Positions 1 through 5,200 of a stretch of DNA of 7,169 nt are shown here, one piece after another. This DNA comes from an uncultured Lachnospiraceae bacterium (GTDB taxonomy: Bacteria > Bacillota > Clostridia > Lachnospirales > Lachnospiraceae): NCBI GenBank assembly GCA_902796375.1, contig CADBOW010000162.1:1-7169 (forward strand), in the 5' to 3' direction. The notes under the pieces were generated by a model. The model was not told the origin of the DNA and did not search any database. It saw only the letters and a program-made list of their open reading frames with translations. Each line of letters starts with the position of its first letter. Position 1 is the first letter of the stretch. The position numbers were made by a program, and so were the translations under genes.

Positions 1-1687
1 AGCCCAGTACCAGGATCTTCTTCTTATCCGACACAATGGACTCATTTTCCTCTTCATATGTGGAATAGAAATAGGGCACGTAGCTTTCAAACTCGCTGGC
101 GCAGGTGTCGATCATTTTATATACCGGGAAGATCTTCATCTCCCGGCGCAGCTTCCAGATCTCATCCTCCGATCTGCCCAGCATTTCCGCAATGTAGGAA
201 TCCGAGAAGCCGATGCGCTTGGCATCATACATCAGCTCCCGGCTGATCTCCTTCCCCTCATCCTTCAGTGCTTCGATCTTCTTCTCGAAATCCACGATCT
301 TCTTGATCTTATCCAGGAAGAACATGTCGATCTTGGTGATGGCATTGATCCGCTGATGATCCACGCCCAGCCACATCAGCTGGGAAATGGCATAGATCCT
401 GTCATCCGTTCCCTCCTTGATATAATCCAGTAGCTCCTCCTGGGACATATTATCCTGATCGAATTTTGCCAGATGCAGATGATTCTTCCCGTCCTCCAGA
501 GACCGGATGGCCTTCAGAAGGCTCTCCTCCAGGGTCCGGCCCACGGACATGACCTCTCCGGTGGCCTTCATCTGGGTTGACAGTACATTCGATGCCAGAG
601 TGAATTTATCGAAGGGGAACCGGGGCATTTTCGTGACCACATAGTCCAATGCCGGCTCGAAGCAGGCCGGGGTGTTGGCCAGAGGGATCTCCTCCAGATT
701 CATGCCCACGGCGATCTTCGCGGAAACCCGTGCAATGGGATAGCCGCTGGCCTTGGATGCCAGTGCCGAGGACCGGGATACTCTGGGGTTCACCTCGATC
801 ACATAATACCGGAAGGATTCCGGATCCAATGCAAACTGAACGTTACAGCCGCCGCAGACACCCAGTGCCCGGATCAGGCGAAGGGCGCTGTCACGCAGCA
901 TGTGATATTCCTTATTCGTCAGGGTCTGACTGGGGGCAACGACGATAGAGTCCCCTGTATGGATCCCCACCGGATCCAGGTTCTCCATGTTACAGACCAC
1001 GATGGCCGTGTCATTGGCATCCCGCATTACCTCATATTCGATCTCCTTGTAGCCCTTGATACTCTTCTCCACCAGAACCTGATGTACCGGTGAGAGCGCC
1101 AGTGCATTTCGCATCATGTCCTTCATTTCTTCCGGATCATTGGCGAAGCCACCGCCGGTTCCTCCCAGGGTGAAGGCGGGACGGAGGATGACGGGATAAC
1201 CGATCTCCTCGGCCGCAGCAAGTCCTTCCTCTATACTGTAGGTGATCTGCGACGGAACCACCGGCTCACCGATCTTCTCGCAGAGCTCCTTGAACTGCTC
1301 CCGGTCCTCTGCGCATCGGATCGATGCAGCATCCGTTCCCAGCAGCTCGATCTCACATTCCTCCAAAACTCCCTTATCATACAGCTGCATGGCCAGATTC
1401 AGGCCGGTCTGACCGCCGATTCCGGGAACCAGTGCATCCGGCCGCTCATACCGGCAGATGCGGGCCATAAATTCCAGTGTCAGCGGTTCCATATAAACCT
1501 TGTCTGCGATAACATTGTCCGTCATGATGGTCGCCGGGTTACTGTTGGCCAGCACCACCTCATATCCTTCTTCCTTTAAAGCCAGACAGGCCTGGGTTCC
1601 GGCATAGTCAAACTCTGCCGCCTGTCCGATCACGATGGGACCGGAACCGATCACCAGAACCTTGTGTATATCTGTGCGTTTGGGCAT
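1..1687 (-). CDS. carB: Carbamoyl-phosphate synthase large subunit, N-terminal half (partial, 3' end beyond window)
   Basis: CarB makes carbamoyl phosphate from bicarbonate, ammonia (from CarA) and two ATP. 562 residues are visible of about 1,060-1,075, with an uninterrupted frame to the left edge. The start MPKRTDIHKVLVIGSGPIVI is the classic CarB N-terminus, and ATG 1685-1687 is preceded by GGAGG. The carboxyphosphate ATP-grasp domain (about 1-400) shows GQAAEFDYAGTQA (21-33), SNPATIMTD (49-57), the glycine-rich nucleotide loop LRPAFTLGGTGGG (168-180), and EVNPRVSRSSALASKA. The oligomerisation domain follows, ending at DTCASEFESYVPYFYSTYE. The window stops at KKKILVLG, the first strand of the second (carbamoyl phosphate) ATP-grasp half. 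The allosteric domain, where UMP or ornithine would bind, is not visible. It lies in one unit with carA across the repeat-filled gap. Confidence 0.97.
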   Translation of the reverse strand, partial: MPKRTDIHKVLVIGSGPIVIGQAAEFDYAGTQACLALKEEGYEVVLANSNPATIMTDNVIADKVYMEPLTLEFMARICRYERPDALVPGIGGQTGLNLAMQLYDKGVLEECEIELLGTDAASIRCAEDREQFKELCEKIGEPVVPSQITYSIEEGLAAAEEIGYPVILRPAFTLGGTGGGFANDPEEMKDMMRNALALSPVHQVLVEKSIKGYKEIEYEVMRDANDTAIVVCNMENLDPVGIHTGDSIVVAPSQTLTNKEYHMLRDSALRLIRALGVCGGCNVQFALDPESFRYYVIEVNPRVSRSSALASKASGYPIARVSAKIAVGMNLEEIPLANTPACFEPALDYVVTKMPRFPFDKFTLASNVLSTQMKATGEVMSVGRTLEESLLKAIRSLEDGKNHLHLAKFDQDNMSQEELLDYIKEGTDDRIYAISQLMWLGVDHQRINAITKIDMFFLDKIKKIVDFEKKIEALKDEGKEISRELMYDAKRIGFSDSYIAEMLGRSEDEIWKLRREMKIFPVYKMIDTCASEFESYVPYFYSTYEEENESIVSDKKKILVLG

Positions 1688-1710
1688 CTGTCTTTCCTCC
1701 ATTCAGTAAA

Positions 1711-1754
1711 TGTCATTCCGTAAGTGCTTTCGGCACTTTCATCTCAGGATGACA
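1711..1754. repeat. Nested inverted repeat at the carB end of the array
   Basis: Outer arms TGTCATTC (1711-1718) and GGATGACA (1747-1754) pair at 7 of 8 positions. They enclose a perfect 6-bp inverted repeat, AAGTGC (1722-1727) and GCACTT (1733-1738), around a 5-base loop. The 44-bp element could fold as RNA or as a cruciform in the carA-carB transcript. It lacks a U-tract, so it is not a terminator. It resembles a small palindromic REP-like or MITE-like unit. Confidence 0.55.
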
Positions 1755-1824
1755 TGGTTTCTTCCTCGCTTTGCATCTCAGGATGACATGGATCCTGCGT
1801 CATCTCATTCCTCAGGATGACATG
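1711..1824. repeat. 34-bp-period repeat array between carA and carB
   Basis: The core CTCAGGATGACATG occurs three times, starting at 1743, 1777 and 1811, exactly 34 bases apart. Copies one and two are identical over 18 bases (1740-1757, 1774-1791); the remainder of each unit diverges. The third copy runs into carA and encodes its last codons and stop. The core, read on the minus strand as CATGTCATCCTGAG, resembles the dispersed TGTCATCCTGAGCG(A)AGCGAAGG-type repeats known from many bacterial genomes. The first spacer read on the minus strand (CAAAGCGAGGAAG) fits that family too. It is not CRISPR: units are too divergent and too few. Confidence 0.75.
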
Positions 1825-2891
1825 TTTTCCACAAAGCGTTCGAACAGATAGGTGCTGTCCTGAGGACCGGGTGCGCTCTCAGGATGATACTGCACCGAGA
1901 ACATGCGATCCTCCGGGCATCGGAGGCCCTCCACCGTATGATCCAGGAGATTGATGTGGGACACCTCCAGCTTCGTAGCCTCCACGGATTTTTCGTCCAC
2001 CGCATAGCTGTGATTCTGACTGGTCATTTCGATCTTTCCGGTTTCGATATCCTGCACCGGATGATTTCCTCCGCGATGTCCGAATTTCAGCTTGTAGGTT
2101 TTGGCCCCGTAGGCCAGAGCCAGCAGCTGATGGCCGAGACAGATCCCGAAGGTGGGATACTCTCCCCGCAGCTCCTTCAGCATATCGATGACGCAGGTTA
2201 CGTCCTCCGGATCTCCGGGCCCGTTGGAAATGAAGAGACCGTCCGGATTCATGAAGCGGATTTCCTCTGCGGTGGTATTATAGGGAACTACCGTCACATT
2301 GCAGCCGAAACGATTCAGCATACGGACGATATTGGTCTTCATGCCGCAGTCCACAGCCACCACACGGAACTTCGGATTTGCCGTCCGGGCATACCAGCGG
2401 CGCTTGCAGCTGACACGGGATACCGCATCATGGGGCACCGGCGTCTGCTGGATCCGGCGGAGTCCTTCCTCCGTGGACACATTCGGTCGGGTGATCAGCA
2501 CCCTGCGGCTTCCCAGATCCCGGATGCTCCGCACCAGCTTCCGGGTATCTACACCGGTCACTCCGGGGATCTGATTCTCCTCCAGAAGCTCTGCCAGGGT
2601 TCTGGTATAACGGAAATTCGAGGGAAGATCGTTATAATCCCGAACGATCAGAGCCCCCAGTCCCAGACTCTTGCTCTCAAAATCCTCATCCGTGATACCG
2701 TAATTTCCGATCAGCGGATAGGACATCACCACTGCCTGATCCGTATAGGAAAGGTCTGAGGCGATCTCCTGATAACCCACCATGGAGGTGTTGAATACGA
2801 TCTCACATACCGCATCCCGATCCGCGCCGAAGCCGGTACCGAAGTACTCGCTTCCATCCTCCAGAATCAGTTTCCGATTCAGTTCGCTCAT
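1812..2891 (-). CDS. carA: Carbamoyl-phosphate synthase small (glutaminase) subunit
   Basis: CarA hydrolyses glutamine and channels ammonia to CarB for carbamoyl phosphate, the precursor of pyrimidines and arginine. Its 359 residues compare with about 360-380 in the family. The N-terminal CPSase domain shows FNTSMVGYQE (33-42) and SYPLIGNYG (57-65). The class I glutaminase domain begins near 175 and carries NGPGDPED (223-230), GICLGHQ with nucleophile C251, the HRGGNHPV segment (272-279), and QYHPE with catalytic H336 and E338. Start ATG 2889-2891 follows AAGGAG with a 7-base spacer. Its own promoter and an attenuating leader lie upstream. The final residues MSS and the TGA stop are encoded inside a copy of a small repeat that recurs twice more downstream, so the original C-terminus may have been altered. 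carB follows 124 bases later, a wide gap for carAB. Confidence 0.97.
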   Translation of the reverse strand: MSELNRKLILEDGSEYFGTGFGADRDAVCEIVFNTSMVGYQEIASDLSYTDQAVVMSYPLIGNYGITDEDFESKSLGLGALIVRDYNDLPSNFRYTRTLAELLEENQIPGVTGVDTRKLVRSIRDLGSRRVLITRPNVSTEEGLRRIQQTPVPHDAVSRVSCKRRWYARTANPKFRVVAVDCGMKTNIVRMLNRFGCNVTVVPYNTTAEEIRFMNPDGLFISNGPGDPEDVTCVIDMLKELRGEYPTFGICLGHQLLALAYGAKTYKLKFGHRGGNHPVQDIETGKIEMTSQNHSYAVDEKSVEATKLEVSHINLLDHTVEGLRCPEDRMFSVQYHPESAPGPQDSTYLFERFVENMSS

Positions 2892-2915
2892 TGTTTTTCT
2901 CCTTGCTGCATTCGT

Positions 2916-2958
2916 AAAAAATAAGGCACTTCGAGTAGGTATCTACCGAAACGCCCTT
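2916..2958 (-). terminator. Attenuator terminator in the carA leader
   Basis: The RNA from 2958 down to 2923 folds into a long hairpin of about 15 pairs with two single-base bulges: AAGG-C-GUUUCG-GUAG pairs with CUAC-CGAAGUG-CCUU around loop AUAC. An A and then U6 (2916-2921) follow. It lies downstream of the carA promoter, and its U-tract ends 11 bases before the carA AAGGAG site. It is therefore placed to stop transcription before the gene rather than after one. This is the arrangement of a regulated attenuator. Confidence 0.78.
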
Positions 2959-2998
2959 GCTTCGTCAAATAAGTATTATTGCGTCCCGCCCCCGGAAC
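2947..2998 (-). promoter_or_regulatory. Candidate ANTAR-binding dual hairpin in the carA leader
   Basis: Hairpin 2 (2947-2964) has stem CGAAGC/GTTTCG around the six-base loop AAGGGC. A at loop position 1 and G at position 4 are the features required in ANTAR targets such as those of EutV. Its loop and 3' arm are also the 5' arm of the downstream terminator, so the two folds exclude each other. Hairpin 1 (2983-2998) has stem GTTCC/GGGAC around GGGGGC. It has G at position 4 but G, not A, at position 1, and loop G1 could pair with C6 to leave a GGGG tetraloop. The hairpins are separated by 18 bases. Hairpin 2 fits well and hairpin 1 only partly. A second antiterminator pairing, GGGACGC (2981-2987) with GCGTTTC (2948-2954), is also possible. 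Confidence 0.55.
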
Positions 2999-3012
2999 CC
3001 ACACTTACAAGA

Positions 3013-3041
3013 AGTATAGACATTTTGGCCCCAAAAGTCAA
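3013..3041 (-). promoter_or_regulatory. carA: Sigma-A type promoter for carAB
   Basis: The minus strand carries -35 TTGACT (3036-3041) and -10 TATACT (3013-3018) with an exact 17-base spacer, the best promoter in the window. The start of transcription should fall near 3005-3006, giving a leader of about 115 nt before the carA ATG. It lies immediately downstream of the purF terminator, so carAB forms a separate transcription unit. Confidence 0.85.
3023..3036. promoter_or_regulatory. Inverted repeat inside the carA promoter spacer (possible operator)
   Basis: TTTTGG and CCAAAA form a perfect 6-bp inverted repeat with a 2-base centre, lying between the -35 and -10 and touching the -35 by one base. 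A dimeric repressor could bind here, but the site is short and I do not recognise it as a known operator. It could be chance. Confidence 0.25.
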
Positions 3042-3055
3042 CACCTGTCCGGTTC

Positions 3056-3089
3056 ATAAAGAAGGGGAAATGCACGCCTGCATTTCCCC
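3056..3089 (-). terminator. Intrinsic terminator after purF
   Basis: The arms GGGGAAATGCA (3064-3074 on the plus strand) and TGCATTTCCCC (3079-3089) pair perfectly over 11 bp around a 4-base loop. On the minus strand the stem is followed by TTCTTTAT, a fair U-rich tract. It lies 11 bases past the purF stop and ends the GS-like/ANTAR/purF transcript. The plus-strand side has no T-tract, so it works for minus-strand transcripts only. Confidence 0.85.
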
Positions 3090-3100
3090 CGTCAGTTCCC

Positions 3101-4522
3101 CTACAGCTCCGAAAGCCGTTTCTCGAACCGTTCCTTACTCACCACCTCAGGTATCTCGGTTACATACTTTCCGCTGAAGCAGGCATGGCAGTAACCGGTA
3201 TGTCCCACCAGCTCGGACAGGGAATCCAGAGGAAGGTATCCCAGGGAGTCAGCGCCGATCAGCTCCGCGATCTCCGTCAGGCTGTGCTGACAGGCCACCA
3301 GGTTTTCCTTCGAATCGATATCCGTGCCGTAGTAACAGGGACTGATGAAGGGAGGAGATGAGATCCGCATATGAATCTCCTTCGCGCCCGCCTCTCTGAG
3401 AAGCCGGACGATCCGGCCGCTGGTGGTTCCCCGAACGATGGAATCATCCACCAGTACCACCCTTTTTCCTTCCACCGTGGAGCGCACCGGATTCAGCTTG
3501 ATCCGAACGCCGCTGGCCCGCTCCTCCTGTGTAGGTGAGATAAATGTTCTTCCGATGTATTTATTTTTGATCAGGCCGATGCCGTACGGGATCCCGGAAT
3601 ACCGTGAGTACCCCAGTGCCGCGTCCAGTCCCGAATCCGGAACCCCCACCACCACGTCTGCGATCACGGGGTAGGTCCGGGCCAGGATCTCTCCGGCCTT
3701 CAGTCTCGCACCATGAACCGATACTCCGTCGATGACGGAATCCGGCCGTGCAAAGTAGATATATTCGAATATACAGGCGCTGCGCTCCGCCTTTCCGCAG
3801 TGATCCCGGAAGCTCTGGACTCCCTCCTCTGAGAAGACCAGCAGTTCCCCAGGCTCCACGTCCCTCACGTAGTTGGCGCCCACTGCCTCCAGTGCGCAGG
3901 TCTCGGACGCCGCCACATAGGTGCCATCCTCCCGCAGGCCATAGCACAGCGGCCGGAAGCCATGGGGGTCTCTGGCCACGATCATCTTGGCCGCAGACAT
4001 GAGCACGATGGAATATGCACCCTCCAGATACTGCATAGCAGACAGTACCGCTTCCTCGATGGAAGGACACCGGAGTCTCTCCCGGGTAACGATATATGCG
4101 ATGATCTCCGTATCCGAGGTGGAATGGAAGATGGCACCGGAAAGCTCCAGTTCATTCCGAAGCGTATAGGCATTGCTGATATTTCCGTTATGAGCCAGGG
4201 CCATTTTCCCCTTCTGATGATTCACCTCCATGGGCTGGCAGTTGCTGCGGTTGTTCCCGCCGGTGGTACCATACCGGACGTGTCCCACCGCCATATGTCC
4301 CGCCGGAAAACGGTCCAGCTCCTCCGCCGTAAATACGGTACTGACCTGTCCCAGATCCTTATGAGAATAGAAGAGTCCGTCCTCATTCACCACGATCCCG
4401 CAGCTTTCCTGTCCGCGGTGCTGAAGTGCGTACAGTCCGTAATATACATCCTTCGCCACCGGATATTCTTCTTTCGCATAGATCCCTATGATTCCACACT
4501 CTTCATGCAGTTCGCCTTCCAT
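3101..4522 (-). CDS. purF: Amidophosphoribosyltransferase (glutamine PRPP amidotransferase)
   Basis: PurF catalyses the first committed step of purine synthesis: PRPP plus glutamine to 5-phosphoribosylamine. From ATG 4520-4522 the protein has 473 residues. The N-terminal Ntn (class II) glutaminase has nucleophile Cys9 in EECGIIGIY, then RYGTTGG, HNGNISN and STSDTE. The C-terminal phosphoribosyltransferase domain has the PRPP loop VVLVDDSIVRGTTSG (about 355-369). The four cysteines expected for the Bacillus-type [4Fe-4S] cluster are present: C250 (ACIFEYIYFARPDS), C396 (SPCYYG), C445 and C448 (GYCHACFSGKY). Eight residues precede the catalytic Cys, so the form is Bacillus-like with a self-cleaved propeptide. 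An in-frame GTG at 4531 would add three residues but overlaps the ribosome site, so I reject it. The start is 39 bases after the ANTAR stop, and a terminator follows its own stop by 11 bases. Confidence 0.97.
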   Translation of the reverse strand: MEGELHEECGIIGIYAKEEYPVAKDVYYGLYALQHRGQESCGIVVNEDGLFYSHKDLGQVSTVFTAEELDRFPAGHMAVGHVRYGTTGGNNRSNCQPMEVNHQKGKMALAHNGNISNAYTLRNELELSGAIFHSTSDTEIIAYIVTRERLRCPSIEEAVLSAMQYLEGAYSIVLMSAAKMIVARDPHGFRPLCYGLREDGTYVAASETCALEAVGANYVRDVEPGELLVFSEEGVQSFRDHCGKAERSACIFEYIYFARPDSVIDGVSVHGARLKAGEILARTYPVIADVVVGVPDSGLDAALGYSRYSGIPYGIGLIKNKYIGRTFISPTQEERASGVRIKLNPVRSTVEGKRVVLVDDSIVRGTTSGRIVRLLREAGAKEIHMRISSPPFISPCYYGTDIDSKENLVACQHSLTEIAELIGADSLGYLPLDSLSELVGHTGYCHACFSGKYVTEIPEVVSKERFEKRLSEL

Positions 4523-4530
4523 GGCCCGCA

Positions 4531-4535
4531 CCTCC
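4531..4535 (-). promoter_or_regulatory. Ribosome binding site that fixes the purF start
   Basis: GGAGG on the minus strand lies eight bases before ATG 4520-4522. The alternative upstream GTG (4529-4531) shares a base with this GGAGG and has no other site, so initiation there is unlikely. Confidence 0.85.
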
Positions 4536-4561
4536 GTACTGATATTTCAAAGCCAGGCTCT

Positions 4562-5149
4562 CTACTCCCAGCGATCGATGATCTCCTCGGCGATCGCCCG
4601 CCTGGAGATACAGCGGTCCATGGCCATCTTTCCGATCCTGCTGTGAGCCTCGGCCTCTGTCAGCTGCTCCTTCTCCACCAGCAGACATTTCGCCTGGCTT
4701 ATGATCCGAAGCTCCTTCATCTTATCCTCCATGGACAGAAGCTTCTTCTCCGTATCCCGGAACTTGTTCTGCATGGCGATGAGATGCCGTATATTTCTGG
4801 ACAGTCCTCTGGCCGTAAGCGGCTTCGCCAGCACCACGACTCCCTGATCGATCACCCGCTCCGTCACGTCATCCGCCACCTCCCCCGGACTGATGAGGAT
4901 GATCCCGGAGGTATATCTTCCGCAGATGTCCATGACAAAATCCAGTCCGAAATTGTCCGGCAGCGGCGCATTTACCAGGATCACATCATAATGCCGGTTC
5001 AGCAGCTCCTGCGCTGCCTGGGCAGCACTTTTCCGTACCTCTATGGTTGAAAAATGCCGGTCGGAGATCGTCTTCTTCACGAAATTATTCAGTTGTTCCG
5101 ATGCAGAAACGATCAGGATCGAATACTGCCGATCAGAAATCTTTCCCAT
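4562..5149 (-). CDS. ANTAR-domain RNA-binding antiterminator with degenerate receiver domain
   Basis: ANTAR proteins (AmiR, NasR, EutV) bind paired RNA hairpins in leaders and prevent transcription termination. This one has 195 residues: a receiver-like domain (about 9-120), a helical coiled-coil linker (about 122-145) and a C-terminal ANTAR domain (about 140-193). The ANTAR hallmarks are RIISQAKCLLVEKEQLTEAEA, IGKMAMDR and AIAEEIID. The receiver is degenerate: the usual acidic pair is S15-A16 (ILIVSAS) and the phosphoacceptor Asp is N60 (VILVNAPLPD), while S87 and K109 remain. Phosphorylation control is therefore unlikely, as in AmiR, which is controlled by partner binding. Start ATG 5147-5149 has AAGGA seven bases upstream. 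It sits between the GS-like gene and purF, apparently in one transcript. Clostridia carry similar regulators beside glnA (named nitR in one species). The carA leader in this window is a candidate target. Confidence 0.9.
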   Translation of the reverse strand: MGKISDRQYSILIVSASEQLNNFVKKTISDRHFSTIEVRKSAAQAAQELLNRHYDVILVNAPLPDNFGLDFVMDICGRYTSGIILISPGEVADDVTERVIDQGVVVLAKPLTARGLSRNIRHLIAMQNKFRDTEKKLLSMEDKMKELRIISQAKCLLVEKEQLTEAEAHSRIGKMAMDRCISRRAIAEEIIDRWE

Positions 5150-5200
5150 AGAATATCCTTAACCGTAATACGTGGTTTTCCAAACTAACTGACACGGAGC

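Noticed and set aside
1740..1844. Short CRISPR-like array between carA and carB
   Set aside because: There are only three cores of about 14 bases. The third lies in the carA coding end, and the spacers resemble a known dispersed-repeat family rather than unique spacers.
1884..2759. Plus-strand open frame (291 codons) antisense to carA
   Set aside because: It lies entirely inside carA, whose product has full catalytic motifs. The antisense product is low in family-like features and has no supporting ribosome site.
2981..3000. PyrR binding loop in the carA leader
   Set aside because: The UUCCGGGGGCGGG stretch only loosely resembles the PyrR consensus: the conserved GAGGYU portion is missing. 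I also saw no T-box or recognised riboswitch core in this leader.
2888..3004. Possible leader peptide: GTG at 3004 opens a 38-codon frame that ends overlapping the carA ATG
   Set aside because: There is no ribosome site before the GTG, no run of regulatory codons, and the frame passes through the terminator hairpin. Probably chance.
3561..4070. Minus-strand frame (169 codons) inside purF in another frame
   Set aside because: Overlaps purF in the same direction. Its composition (rich in Gly, Arg, Trp) is typical of an out-of-frame reading.
3962..5050. Long plus-strand open frame (362 codons) antisense to purF and the ANTAR gene
   Set aside because: It spans two well-supported opposite-strand genes and the gap between them. 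Its product shows no recognisable domain, and the frame is open because of the codon bias of the real genes.
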